From NCBI RefSeq assembly GCF_026586625.1, contig NZ_JAODIW010000006.1, positions 1,525,061 through 1,589,060 on the forward strand: a stretch of DNA of 64,000 nt, given 5' to 3'. Shown here in pieces: positions 17,184 through 26,247 of the stretch. Source of the DNA: Halobium salinum (lineage in GTDB: Archaea > Halobacteriota > Halobacteria > Halobacteriales > Haloferacaceae). Position 1 is the stretch's first letter. Each line of letters opens with the position of its first letter. Under the pieces are notes generated by a model. The model was not told the origin of the DNA and made no database searches. It saw only the letters and a list, made by a program, of their open reading frames with translations. A program made the position numbers and the translations under genes.

Positions 17184-18137
17184 TCAGACCACCCGGCGCA
17201 TCCACTGCTCGGGGTGGTCGAGTTCGTCGTCGGTCGGGAGGTTCTCCGGGCGCTCCCACACCTTCGAGGCGGCGGCCACCCCGCGGGCGTCGGCGACGGC
17301 CTCGAAGAAGGCGGCGCCGCGTTCGTACTGCCGGCGTTTCAGCCCGAGGCCCAGCGCGCGCCGGACGAGGCGGGCGAGCGGGCCGCCGCCTTGGCGGCGT
17401 TCGTCGAGCTTCCGGCGGAGGTCCTCGTAGTCGTCGTCGAAGGCGCGGTCCATCAGGAGTTCCGCGTACCCCTCGACGGCGGTCATGGCGGTGTCGAGTT
17501 CCTGGAACGAGTGGCGGTCGAATCCGCCCTCGGCGAGGGTGTCGACGCCCTCCTCCATGCGCTGTTCGAGGTAGCCGGAGAGCCACGGCGCGGCGCCGAA
17601 CTCGGCGGCGTGGGTCACCTCGTGGAAGGCGATCCAGCGCCGGAACCGCGGGTAGTCCACGTCGAGCATCGCCGCGACCTTCTGGATGTTCGGACGGACG
17701 AAGTACAGCGAGTGGTCGGGGTCGCCCTCGGCTAGGAGAAGCGGGTCGTACTGTCCGAGGACGTTCTTCCCGAGGAAGGAGAGCATGAACGCCATCGTCC
17801 CGGTGTTGACGACGCGGGCGACGCCGGGGAAGAAGGAGCCGCCCTTCTCCTCGATGGGGCGCATGACGCGCTCGAAGGTGGCGACGTTGGCGTCTATCCA
17901 GTGGTGACGGTTCTGCACCTCGACGGTGTCGGGGAGGTCGAACTCCACCTCGGCGACGCGGCGCACCTCGCGGCGGGCGTCGCGCACGTCTGTGGCGTAC
18001 CCCGTTCGCTCCTCCTGGGTGAGGGTGAGGTCGCCCGGCGGCGTCGAGGCTTTCGCGGCCTCCGCGACGGCGGCCCAGTCGACGAACCCCGTGCCGGAGG
18101 CGTTCGTCACCGCCCGGACGCTGCGATAGAGGTCCAT
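17184..18137 (-). CDS. Zincin-like metallopeptidase family protein (DUF2342, F420-associated)
   Basis: A 317-residue protein resembling the DUF2342 or 'coenzyme F420 biosynthesis-associated' family. The metal motif HEVTH is at 172-176 (FHEVTHAAEF), and downstream TAVEGYAELLMDRAFD could supply the third ligand. The opening RSVRAVTNASGTGFVDW and SFFPGVARVVNTGTMAFMLSFLGKNVLGQYDPLLL are family-like. Proteolytic activity is not established for the family. A TATA-like GTATAACGC box (18161-18170) on the opposite strand lies about 27 nt upstream of the ATG. Confidence 0.85.
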   Translation of the reverse strand: MDLYRSVRAVTNASGTGFVDWAAVAEAAKASTPPGDLTLTQEERTGYATDVRDARREVRRVAEVEFDLPDTVEVQNRHHWIDANVATFERVMRPIEEKGGSFFPGVARVVNTGTMAFMLSFLGKNVLGQYDPLLLAEGDPDHSLYFVRPNIQKVAAMLDVDYPRFRRWIAFHEVTHAAEFGAAPWLSGYLEQRMEEGVDTLAEGGFDRHSFQELDTAMTAVEGYAELLMDRAFDDDYEDLRRKLDERRQGGGPLARLVRRALGLGLKRRQYERGAAFFEAVADARGVAAASKVWERPENLPTDDELDHPEQWMRRVV

Positions 18138-18160
18138 TACCGATTCTGGGAGTCGGCGCC

Positions 18161-18170
18161 GTATAACGCT
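18161..18170 (-). promoter_or_regulatory. TATA box for the zincin-like gene
   Basis: AGCGTTATAC on the minus strand sits 24-33 nt before the ATG at 18137. Confidence 0.6.
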
Positions 18171-18731
18171 TGTTACGGGTGTGAGTTCGTTTGCTACGAG
18201 TTAGAGGAGCTAGTAGATGCCGAGGGTTATGTGAGGCAAGTATTATTGGGATGATGACCCAGCAAAGCCGTCGCTCCCTCGGGTCGTCTGACTCGCTGTG
18301 CTCCTCGTCGCTCCCTCCGGTCGCTCCTTCGGTGCTTGGCTGGCGAGAGCCTGCTGCTCTCGCTGCTTCCCGCTCGCTCCGCTCGCCGGGACCTCCGTCC
18401 GCGGCGGAGTCTTCCGGTGGATGAGAGAGGGAGCGTCAGCGACCGAGCGAATCGGCTGGGGAGGACGTGGCTGCGGTGCAGTCGGGTGGGGCTTCGAAAG
18501 GGGCCGGTGACTGGACGAAGCACGACGAAGCAAGCACCGCAACGAGCGGAGCGAGCGAGGAGCACAGCGAGGCGCGCGAGTCCAGCCACCGGGGGCTTTC
18601 GGAAGCCTCCGACACGGACCCTACACGAACTCCACCACCAACCACCGATACCACGGACCACAGACGAAACACCCATACGCCGACCCCACCCACCGACGAA
18701 CCAACTCGTACCCCGAGAGGCCCACAGAACG
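18171..18731. other. 561-bp intergenic region with nested inverted repeats
   Basis: No gene is supported here; all six frames are open only because of base composition. The region starts AT-richer (18171-18250) and then holds arrays of GCTC/GAGC-type words. Arms 18293-18314 and 18548-18570 are inverted with one extra base, and a nested pair CGGTGCTTG (18330-18338) with CAAGCACCG (18531-18539) lies inside. A perfect-loop hairpin follows at 18591-18610. The final 120 bp are C/A-rich and presumably contain the promoter of the HD gene at 18732. Confidence 0.6.
18591..18610 (+). terminator. 8-bp hairpin with TCGG loop
   Basis: GGGGGCTT-TCGG-AAGCCTCC forms an eight-pair stem with one G-T pair. It closes the inverted-repeat region upstream of the HD gene. 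It may stabilise or end a transcript; no T-tract is present. Confidence 0.4.
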
Positions 18732-19898
18732 ATGAAAGCGATCAAGGACAGCGTCCACGACCACATCACGCTCGACCCCGTCGCGGCCGACCTGCTCGAC
18801 ACCCCCGCGTTCCAGCGGCTGCGCCACATCAAACAGCTCTCCACGGTCCGGCTCGTCTACCCCTCCGCCTCCCACACGCGCTTCGAACACTCCCTCGGCG
18901 TCTACCACCTCGCCGACCGCGCGCTCTCACACCTCGCCGTCGACGACGACACGGCGGCTCACGTCCGCGCCGCCGCCCTGCTCCACGACGTGGGCCACGG
19001 CCCCTACGGCCACCAGACCGAGCGCGTCATCATGCGCCACACGGGCCGCCACCACGACGACATCGCCGACCTGCTCCCCGCCACCGAGGCGGGGACGGTC
19101 CTGGAGGACCACGGCCTCGACCCCGACCGCGTCGCCGCGCTGGTCCGCGGCGAGGGCGACCTCGGCGGCCTCGTCTCCGGCGAACTCGACGTGGACCGGA
19201 TGGACTACCTCGTCCGGGACGCCCACCACACCGGCGTCCCCTACGGCACCATCGACCACGAGCGCCTCATCCGCGAACTCCGCCTGCGGGACGGCCAACT
19301 CGCCCTCGCCGAGGGGAACGTCTGGACCGCCGAGGCGCTCCTGCTCGCCCGTGCGCTGATGAACGGCACCGTCTACCGTCACCACGTCTCCCGCATCGCC
19401 GGCGCGATGCTGGACCGGGCGTCCGAACGCCTGCTCGCCCACGAGTCGGGCCCCGAAGTCGACGAGTTCGCCCGGATGGCCGACCACGGCCTGCTCGTCG
19501 CCCTCCGCGAGCACGTCCCCGACCTCGGCGCGCGAATCGAGCGCCGCGACCTCTACAAGCGCGCCGTCTGGGCGGGGCTCGACGAGGTCGACGCCGCGCT
19601 CGCCGACCTCTCCTACGACGACCAGCGCGCCGCCGAGCGTGATATCGCCGAGGCGGCCGGCGTCGACGACCACGAGGTAATCGTCGACGCACCGTCTCGC
19701 CCGGGCATCAAGGAGTCGAACACCCACGTCGTCGTCGACGGCGTCGTCCGTCGGCTGGAGGACGCCTCCGAACTCGTCGGGGCGCTCCGGGCGACCGAAC
19801 GGGCGGGGTGGCGACTCGGCGTGTACGCGCCGGAGCCGGTCGTCGACGACGTGCGCGGGGCGGCACTCGACGTGCTGGGCGTGCGGGCGACTCCGTAG
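18732..19898 (+). CDS. SAMHD1-like HD-domain phosphohydrolase, copy 1
   Basis: A 388-residue HD-superfamily protein with the H..HD..D metal set: H53 (TRFEHSLGVYHL), H85-D86 (LLHDVGHGPYGH) and Asp residues in LDVDRMDYLVRDAHHTG (152-168). This layout matches the SAMHD1/dGTPase-like branch, which hydrolyses dNTPs to nucleosides; substrate here is inferred. It has no SAM domain. A paralogue at 25009 shares the start (IKDSVHDHI) and most motifs. Stop is 12 nt from the convergent regulator gene. Confidence 0.9.
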   Translation: MKAIKDSVHDHITLDPVAADLLDTPAFQRLRHIKQLSTVRLVYPSASHTRFEHSLGVYHLADRALSHLAVDDDTAAHVRAAALLHDVGHGPYGHQTERVIMRHTGRHHDDIADLLPATEAGTVLEDHGLDPDRVAALVRGEGDLGGLVSGELDVDRMDYLVRDAHHTGVPYGTIDHERLIRELRLRDGQLALAEGNVWTAEALLLARALMNGTVYRHHVSRIAGAMLDRASERLLAHESGPEVDEFARMADHGLLVALREHVPDLGARIERRDLYKRAVWAGLDEVDAALADLSYDDQRAAERDIAEAAGVDDHEVIVDAPSRPGIKESNTHVVVDGVVRRLEDASELVGALRATERAGWRLGVYAPEPVVDDVRGAALDVLGVRATP

Positions 19899-19910
19899 CA
19901 CGCCTCGGCG

Positions 19911-21026
19911 TCAACACTCGCGGTCGTCGACCGACCGACGCTCGACCGACGTCACCGTCGCGTCCGGTTCGATTACCGCCAGCACGGCCTCCCCCTCGTC
20001 GACGAACCGCACCTCGAGTCGCGGCGGCTCCTCGTCGAGAATCGCCGTGTCGAAGGCGTCCAACTCGGCCCAAATCTGCGAGGGGTGGCGGGCGGCCACG
20101 TCGAACCCGTGTTCGGCGAGGAACCCCCGCACGACCGGGTGTGTCGTCGCGAGCCCCGTCCCGCTCAGTCGAGCCTCGTTCCCGCAGCGGTCGCAGACGA
20201 ACGCCGCCTGTGACGGCTTCGGGTCGGCCTCCGTCCCCCCGGGGAGTCGGACGAGTTCCCCCTCGAGGCGGCCGGCGCAGAACGAACAGAACCCGTCGGC
20301 GATGCGCGTCGCGAGGCGGTGGTACCAGCGCGAGAAGGCCTCCGGAAGCTCCTCGCGGTCGAACTGGTCGACGGTTCCCGGCGGGAAGGAGAACTTGGCG
20401 CCGGCGTCACAGCCCGTACAGCGGAACGTCGCCCGTTCCTCGGCGTACTCGACGACCATCTCGCCGCCACAGAGCGTGCAGTCCCAGTCGACCGGGATGG
20501 GGTCGACCGACGCCGCCGCCGTGTACGACCCGGCGTACATCGCCCCGACGACCCGCTTGCCGGCCAGCGTCAGTTCGTAGTCGCCGCCGTCGTCCTTCCG
20601 GACGAACGTCCCGAGCAGCTTCCCGAGGTGGTAGTTGAAGTTCCCGCTGTCGGTGATGGCGACGCGGTCGAACAACGCCGAGAACGAGAGCGAGTCGTTC
20701 GGCTCCTCTCCGAGCGCGCGCAGCACGTCGATTCGGAGGTCGCTCGCGAGCAGCGAGAACGCCTCGTCGGGCGACCGTCGCTCGACGGTCGCGGACGGCT
20801 CTGTGTCGATGTCGGTGATGGTGTCGGCGTCGGTGATGGTGCCGGTGTCGGTGATGGTGTCGGCGTCGGTGATGGTGTCAGCACAGGAGTCACCGCCGCC
20901 GAAGTCGCTGTCGCCGTCGGCCCCGTCGCCGCCGTCGGCCCGGCCGTCGCCGTCGGCACTGGTATCGGACCCGTCGTCGTCGAGATCGCCGTCGCTCATG
21001 CGTCGTGGCTTGTCACGGCCCGGCAT
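19911..21026 (-). CDS. Winged-HTH regulator with two zinc ribbons
   Basis: A 371-residue, ArsR-like regulator. After an acidic low-complexity N-terminus of about 80 residues with TITDAD-type repeats, an HTH spans about 85-165 (SLLASDLRIDVLRALGE, FNYHLGKLLGTFV). Two CxxC pairs follow: CTLC with CTGC, and CSFC with CDRC. The family is common in haloarchaea and uncharacterised. The start at 21026 is favoured by a TATA box about 25 nt upstream; ATG 20999 is the alternative. It is divergent from the ABC exporter genes and probably controls them (inference). Confidence 0.82.
   Translation of the reverse strand: MPGRDKPRRMSDGDLDDDGSDTSADGDGRADGGDGADGDSDFGGGDSCADTITDADTITDTGTITDADTITDIDTEPSATVERRSPDEAFSLLASDLRIDVLRALGEEPNDSLSFSALFDRVAITDSGNFNYHLGKLLGTFVRKDDGGDYELTLAGKRVVGAMYAGSYTAAASVDPIPVDWDCTLCGGEMVVEYAEERATFRCTGCDAGAKFSFPPGTVDQFDREELPEAFSRWYHRLATRIADGFCSFCAGRLEGELVRLPGGTEADPKPSQAAFVCDRCGNEARLSGTGLATTHPVVRGFLAEHGFDVAARHPSQIWAELDAFDTAILDEEPPRLEVRFVDEGEAVLAVIEPDATVTSVERRSVDDREC
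20812..20883. repeat. Four tandem 18-bp units inside the regulator gene
   Basis: Units of TCGGTGATGGTGTCGGCG start at 20812, 20830, 20848 and 20866 (the last incomplete). The second unit differs at two bases. They encode acidic hexapeptide repeats in the regulator's linker and are expected to vary in number among strains. Confidence 0.85.
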
Positions 21027-21050
21027 GTCGGTTTCGGTGGACGCCGATGT

Positions 21051-21093
21051 TGTAACTTTGCCAACAGTAATCGACTGCGGATTACGCTTAACG
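21051..21093. promoter_or_regulatory. Divergent promoter region, regulator and ABC exporter
   Basis: On the minus strand CAAAGTTACA (21051-21060) lies about 25 nt before ATG 21026. On the plus strand GCTTAACG (21086-21093) lies about 36 nt before ATG 21129. The two start regions are 102 bp apart, so the regulator could bind between them. Confidence 0.45.
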
Positions 21094-21128
21094 GGCCAGC
21101 GACCGGCGAGTCGAACACGACAGTCACG

Positions 21129-23012
21129 ATGCAGGAGTCGACATCATCGGTCCGGTATCTCGTCCGTCGCTTCGTCGCTCGGCGCTCGGGAGCGTTCCTC
21201 GGCGGACTCGTCCTCCTCTTGCTCGGGCTCACCCTCCAGCGGGTGCCGGCGTTCGTCGTCGGCGTCGCGCTCGACGCCCTGCTCCTCGACGCCCGGCCGT
21301 TCGCCCTCCCGTTGCTCCCGGCCGATTTGACGCCGGAGACCACAGGTGGGCGGACGGCGCTGCTGCTCGCCGTTCTCGCGGTCGCGGTCGTCGGCGAGAG
21401 CGCGGCGAAGTGGTACGGCGGCCTCCGGTACGCCGAGGCGAGCCTGCGCGCACTCCACGAGATTCGCGTCGCCGCAGTCGACGCCGCGCTCTCTCTGTCG
21501 ACGGCCTTCCACGACGGGAGCGAGGACGCCGACGTGCTCGGCACGCTCGTCGACGACGCCTCGAACCTCCGGGCGCTGTTCGTCGGCACCCGCGACGGCG
21601 TCCGCTACGGGGGCGAAATCGTCACCGCGTTCGCCTTCATGCTCCTGCTACACCACGAACTCGCGCTCCTCCTCGCGGCGCTCCCCGCGCTCATCGCCGC
21701 GACCGGCCGAGTGTACGCGCGGCTGCTCGAACCGCGCTACGACGCCGTCCGAGGGAGCGTCGGCGCCGTGAACGTCCGCCTCGCCGGCGCCGTCGGGGGA
21801 ATCCGGACGGTGAAGGCGTTCACCCGTGAGGCTACCGAGCGCGAGCGCGTCGCCGCGGCGTCGGCCGACTACCGGGACGCGAAGTGGTCGGCCCTCCGCC
21901 TCCGGGCCGTCTACAACCGCGTCTCCTGGCCGCTCGCCGCCGTCGGCATCTGGGGACTCTTCGCGCTCGGGAGCTACTGGATTCTCGCCGGCCCGCCCCT
22001 GTGGTTCTCCGAGCCGCTCACGCCGGGGACGCTCCTGACGTTCATCCTCTTCAGCTTCGCCGTGCTCGACCCGACCCGCCGGCTCGCGGTCGACGTGATC
22101 GACCGCTACGAGAGCGCGGCGGCGTCGAGTCGGCGCGTCGTCTCCCTTCTCCGGAGCGACCAGCGCATCGACGAGCGGCCCGACGCCCCGGACCTCGCTG
22201 TCGAGGCGGGCGCCGTCGAGTACGACGGCGTCTCCTTCGCGTACTCGGGGGCCGACACCCCGGCAATCGACGACGTCTCCCTCTCGGTCGACGGCGGCGC
22301 GTTCGTCGGCGTCGTCGGCCCGACCGGCGCCGGGAAGTCGACGCTGCTGAAGCTGCTGTTCCGGCTGTACGACCCCGACGCGGGGACGGTCCGAATCGAC
22401 GGTCGGGACGTGTCCGCGGTGACGCTGTCGAGTCTCAGACGGGGGGTCGGCTACGTGAGTCAGGACCCGTTTCTCTTCCCGGGGACCGTCGCCGAGAACG
22501 TCGCGTACGCCGAGGCCGACCCCGACCGCGAGGCGGTCGTCGACGCCGCGCGGCTCGCGGGTGCGGACGAGTTCGTCCGCACCCTGCCCGACGGGTACGA
22601 CACAGAGGTCGGCGAGCGAGGTGCGTCGCTCTCGGGCGGCCAGCGCCAGCGACTCGCCCTCGCGCGGGCGCTGTTCGTCGACCCGCCGATTCTCGTCCTC
22701 GACGAGGCGACGAGCCACGTCGACAACGAGACCGGCGCCGAGATTCGCCGCTGCCTGCGGGCGATGGCCGGCGACCGAACCGTCTTCGCGGTCGCCCACC
22801 GGCTGTCGACCGTCCGCGACGCCGACCGGATTCTCGTCGTCGAGGACGGCCGACTGGTCGAAGACGGGTGCCACGAGGACCTCGTCGCGACCGGCGGCAC
22901 CTACGCTCGGCTCTGGCGGACCCAGATCGGCGCCGTCACCGCCGCGGACGGGGGCGGGGGCGAGAAAACGGCGCCGAGAGACACTGACGACGCCCGGGAG
23001 GCTGGCCGATGA
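21129..23012 (+). CDS. ABC exporter half-transporter, subunit 1
   Basis: A 627-residue half transporter: about six transmembrane helices (30-300) and a C-terminal ATPase. Visible are Walker A GPTGAGKST, the Q-loop (SQDPFLF), signature LSGGQRQRLALARALF, Walker B ILVLDEATS and the switch His in AHRLSTVRDADRILV. The partner gene overlaps by ATGA, and the pair forms a heterodimeric MsbA/MDR-like exporter of lipids or drugs. Substrate unknown. Both subunits have a Glu after Walker B, so neither site is obviously degenerate. Confidence 0.92.
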   Translation: MQESTSSVRYLVRRFVARRSGAFLGGLVLLLLGLTLQRVPAFVVGVALDALLLDARPFALPLLPADLTPETTGGRTALLLAVLAVAVVGESAAKWYGGLRYAEASLRALHEIRVAAVDAALSLSTAFHDGSEDADVLGTLVDDASNLRALFVGTRDGVRYGGEIVTAFAFMLLLHHELALLLAALPALIAATGRVYARLLEPRYDAVRGSVGAVNVRLAGAVGGIRTVKAFTREATERERVAAASADYRDAKWSALRLRAVYNRVSWPLAAVGIWGLFALGSYWILAGPPLWFSEPLTPGTLLTFILFSFAVLDPTRRLAVDVIDRYESAAASSRRVVSLLRSDQRIDERPDAPDLAVEAGAVEYDGVSFAYSGADTPAIDDVSLSVDGGAFVGVVGPTGAGKSTLLKLLFRLYDPDAGTVRIDGRDVSAVTLSSLRRGVGYVSQDPFLFPGTVAENVAYAEADPDREAVVDAARLAGADEFVRTLPDGYDTEVGERGASLSGGQRQRLALARALFVDPPILVLDEATSHVDNETGAEIRRCLRAMAGDRTVFAVAHRLSTVRDADRILVVEDGRLVEDGCHEDLVATGGTYARLWRTQIGAVTAADGGGGEKTAPRDTDDAREAGR

Positions 23013-24931
23013 GCGACGCCATGCTCGCCGAGCGGGCCGAGGCCGACCGGCCGCTCCTCGCGCTGTTTCGACGCTACGGCCGCGGCAACCGACGGTACTT
23101 CGTCGCCGCGTCCGTCGCCGGCGCCCTCTCGACGTTTCTGAGCTTCGCCGACGTGTACCTCATCGGGCTGGGCATCGACGCCCTGTTCAACGGCGAGCCG
23201 TTCGCGGTGCCGGGGCTGCCGGCGGCGTGGGTGCCGACGGAGCCGATTCCGTTGCTCCTGTTCGTCACCGGGCTGCTCGTCGCGCTCAACGTCCTCACGA
23301 ACCTCGGCGGGTTCGTCGACGAGTACGCCTCCGGACTGTTCACCCAGCGGTTCCTCCACGAGCTTCGAGTGTCCGTCTTCGACGACGTGCAGCGCCGGGA
23401 GCCGGCGTTCTTCGACCGGGCGCGCACCGGCGACGTAATCGGCGCCCTCAACGACGACGTGAACCGGCTGGACAGCTTCTTCAGCACCATCGCCGGCGCC
23501 GGCATCTGGATAGCCGTCACGCTCGGCAGCGCCGTCGCGTACATGGGTGCCCTGAACGCCCAACTCGCGCTGGTGGTGCTGCTCGCGGCGCCGCTCGTCG
23601 CCGGGTTCAACGTCTGGTTCTCGCGTCGGCTGGAGCCCCTGCAAGACGCCGTCCGGGAGCGCCGCGGGACGCTCAACGCTCGCCTCGAAACGACGCTCTC
23701 CGGGACCGACGTGGTCACGTCCTTCGGCGCCGAGGCGTTCGAGCGCGACCGCGCCGCCGACGCCTCCCGCGACCTCTTTCGCTCGCGGTACGAGAGCCGT
23801 CGGGCGGCGCTCCGACAGGAGCCGGTCAACCGACTCGTCGTCGGGGGGTGGCTCCTCCTGACGCTCGCGCTCGGGACGTACTGGGTCGTCGAGGGGCCGC
23901 CGCCCGGATTCTCAGGGACGCTGACCGCGGGCGAACTCGTCCCGTTCCTCTTCTACTTGGAACGGCTCACGCTCCCGCTGAGGAACCTGACCGGCGTCGT
24001 CGACGGGTACACCTCCGCGAAGGCGTCCGCGAAGCGCATCGACGGGCTGACCGCCGGCGTCGACCCGGAGCGGTCGTCCGACGAGGAAAGTGGGTCGTCA
24101 CGACGACCGGCCGTCGACGGCGGACGCGTCGCCTTCGAGGGCGCGACGTTCGCGTACCCGGGGAGCGACCGCCCGGCACTCGACGGAGTCGACCTCGTCG
24201 TCGAACTCGGGGAGACGGTCGGCGTCGTCGGCGCGACCGGTGCCGGGAAGTCCACGCTGGTCGACCTGCTCCTGCGGCTCCGCGAGGCAGACACCGGGCG
24301 GGTGACCGTCGACGGCCGCGACGTTCGGGACCTCCCGGTCCGACGGCTCCGGGCGGCCGTCGGCTACGTCGACCAGGAGTCGTTCCTGTTCGACGGGTCG
24401 GTCCGATACAACGTCGCGTACGGCGCCTCGGGGACGGCGCCCGGCGACGTGCCCGCAGACCGGGTCGAGGCCGCCGCACGGCTGGCCGGCGCCCACGAGT
24501 TCGTCCGCGACCTGCCCGACGGGTACGACACGCGCGTCGGCGAACGCGGCGTGAAACTCTCGGGCGGCCAGCGCCAGCGACTCGCCGTCGCCCGGGCGGT
24601 CGTCGACGAACCGCCGGTGCTCGTCCTCGACGAGGCGACGAGCCACGTCGACAGCGAGACCGAGCGCCTGCTCCAGGAGAACCTCGCCGACCTCGCGGCC
24701 GACCGGACGACACTCGTCGTCGCCCACCGACTCTCCACGGTGCGCGAGGCGGACCGTATCGTCGTGCTCGACGACGGGGCGGTCGCCGAGTGCGGTTCTC
24801 ACGGGGCCCTACTCGACCGGGGCGGGCGGTACGCGACGCTGTGGGAGTTGGCGGTCGGGGGCGAGGCGGAGACGGGGACGGAGGGAGGGGCGGTCGATTC
24901 GCACCCTGCCGGCGAGTCGGACGGGACGTAG
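23009..24931 (+). CDS. ABC exporter half-transporter, subunit 2
   Basis: A 640-residue partner of the preceding gene, starting by ATGA overlap at 23009. It has the same order: six-helix membrane domain with FTQRFLHELRVSVFDDVQRREPAFFDRARTGDVIGALNDDVNRL-type intracellular loops (here noted at about 112-155), then Walker A GATGAGKST, QESFLFDG, LSGGQRQRLAVARAVV, LVLDEATS and AHRLSTVREADR. A His/Ser/Gly-rich acidic tail ends the protein. Together the two subunits make one exporter. The HD2 gene follows after 77 nt with its own TATA box. Confidence 0.92.
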   Translation: MSDAMLAERAEADRPLLALFRRYGRGNRRYFVAASVAGALSTFLSFADVYLIGLGIDALFNGEPFAVPGLPAAWVPTEPIPLLLFVTGLLVALNVLTNLGGFVDEYASGLFTQRFLHELRVSVFDDVQRREPAFFDRARTGDVIGALNDDVNRLDSFFSTIAGAGIWIAVTLGSAVAYMGALNAQLALVVLLAAPLVAGFNVWFSRRLEPLQDAVRERRGTLNARLETTLSGTDVVTSFGAEAFERDRAADASRDLFRSRYESRRAALRQEPVNRLVVGGWLLLTLALGTYWVVEGPPPGFSGTLTAGELVPFLFYLERLTLPLRNLTGVVDGYTSAKASAKRIDGLTAGVDPERSSDEESGSSRRPAVDGGRVAFEGATFAYPGSDRPALDGVDLVVELGETVGVVGATGAGKSTLVDLLLRLREADTGRVTVDGRDVRDLPVRRLRAAVGYVDQESFLFDGSVRYNVAYGASGTAPGDVPADRVEAAARLAGAHEFVRDLPDGYDTRVGERGVKLSGGQRQRLAVARAVVDEPPVLVLDEATSHVDSETERLLQENLADLAADRTTLVVAHRLSTVREADRIVVLDDGAVAECGSHGALLDRGGRYATLWELAVGGEAETGTEGGAVDSHPAGESDGT

Positions 24932-24977
24932 GACGGAGCCGCTGGCTTCGAACCGCTCCTCGGAGCTACGTACGACC

Positions 24978-24985
24978 GTTTAAAC
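24978..24985 (+). promoter_or_regulatory. TATA box for the second HD gene
   Basis: GTTTAAAC lies about 24-31 nt before ATG 25009, so this gene can be transcribed independently of the exporter operon. Confidence 0.6.
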
Positions 24986-25008
24986 CGAATCGGGCCGAAC
25001 CCGGGGCC

Positions 25009-26247
25009 ATGAGCACCATCAAGGACAGCGTCCACGACCACATCGAGGTCGAGGGCGTCGCCGCGGCCCTCCTCGACACGCCGGAGGTGCAGCGGCTCCG
25101 CCACATCAAGCAGCTCGGGACGGTGCAGCTCGTCTACCCCTCCGCGAACCACACCCGTTTCGAGCACTCCCTCGGCGTCTACCACCTCGCGAACCGGGCG
25201 CTCTCTCACCTCGGCGTGGAGGGACCCCGCGCCGAGCGCGTCCGCGCCGCGACGGTCCTCCACGACGTGGGTCACGGCCCCTACAGCCACAACGTCGAGT
25301 CCCTCACCCATCGCCACACGGGGAAGTACCACGACGACGTCGAGGAGCTACTCGCGCGGGGCGCCGTCGGCGACGTGCTCCGCGACCACGACCTCGACCC
25401 GGCCGAAGTGGCCGGGCTCGTCGCCGGCGAGGGCCAGTACGGCCAGCTCGTCTCGGGCGAACTGGACGTCGACCGGATGGACTACCTCGTCCGCGACGCC
25501 CACCACACCGGCGTCCCCTACGGCACCATCGACCACGAGCGCCTGGTCCGCGAACTGCGGTTCGTCGAAGGCGAACTCGTCCTCGACGAGGGGAACGTCC
25601 AGACCGCCGAGTCGCTCCTCCTCGCCCGGGCGCTGATGAACCCGACCGTCTACCAGCACCACGTCGCCCGCATCAGCAAGGCGATGCTCCGGCGCGCCTC
25701 CGAACTCCTGCTCGACCAGCCGGACATCACCGCCGAACAGTTGCGAAGAATGGACGACGCGGACCTGCTCGTCGCGCTCCGGGCCACGCCCGACACCGCC
25801 GAACTCGCGCGCCGGCTCGACGAGCGCGACCTGTTCAAGCGCGGCGTCTGGGCCGAGTACGCCGACGTGCCCGACGGCGTGCGTGACCTCCCCCACGACG
25901 AACTCCGCGAGGTCGAACGCGAGGTCGCCGCCGAGGCCGGCGTCGACGAGGAGGCCGTCGTGGTCGACGTACCGCCGGAGCCGTCGATGACGGAGTCCAC
26001 CTCCCGGGTGATGGTCAACGGCGAGATTCGCCGGTTGGGCCGGCAGTCACCGCTCGTCGGCGCCCTGCGCACCGCTCAGGAGAACCAGTGGCGCCTCGGC
26101 GTGTACGCCCCGGCGGACGTGGCGGACAGGGTCGGAAAGGAAGCCGTCGACGCCCTCGGTCTCGACCTGAGCGGCGCGCTCGTCAGCGACGTTCGCACCG
26201 GAATGCGAACGACCCTCGACGAGTTCGAGACGGGGGTGCGAGAATGA
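25009..26247 (+). CDS. SAMHD1-like HD-domain phosphohydrolase, copy 2
   Basis: A 412-residue paralogue of the protein at 18732. It shares IKDSVHDHI, HIKQLGTVQLVYPSANHTRFEHSLG, LHDVGHGPYSHN and LDVDRMDYLVRDAHHTGVP with the HD set H, HD, D intact. It has an extra C-terminal tail of about 30 residues. Likely a dNTP or nucleotide phosphohydrolase. Its TGA overlaps the ATG of an amidohydrolase gene, indicating co-transcription. Confidence 0.9.
   Translation: MSTIKDSVHDHIEVEGVAAALLDTPEVQRLRHIKQLGTVQLVYPSANHTRFEHSLGVYHLANRALSHLGVEGPRAERVRAATVLHDVGHGPYSHNVESLTHRHTGKYHDDVEELLARGAVGDVLRDHDLDPAEVAGLVAGEGQYGQLVSGELDVDRMDYLVRDAHHTGVPYGTIDHERLVRELRFVEGELVLDEGNVQTAESLLLARALMNPTVYQHHVARISKAMLRRASELLLDQPDITAEQLRRMDDADLLVALRATPDTAELARRLDERDLFKRGVWAEYADVPDGVRDLPHDELREVEREVAAEAGVDEEAVVVDVPPEPSMTESTSRVMVNGEIRRLGRQSPLVGALRTAQENQWRLGVYAPADVADRVGKEAVDALGLDLSGALVSDVRTGMRTTLDEFETGVRE

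Noticed and set aside
18171-18731. Long plus- and minus-strand ORFs in the gap before the first HD gene
   Set aside because: They consist of Ser/Arg/Ala repeats from GAGC/GCTC words and extend through unrelated frames.
20812-20883. CRISPR-like array
   Set aside because: The 18-bp units are contiguous with no spacers and keep a reading frame, so this is a coding tandem repeat. No CRISPR array or cas gene appears in the window.
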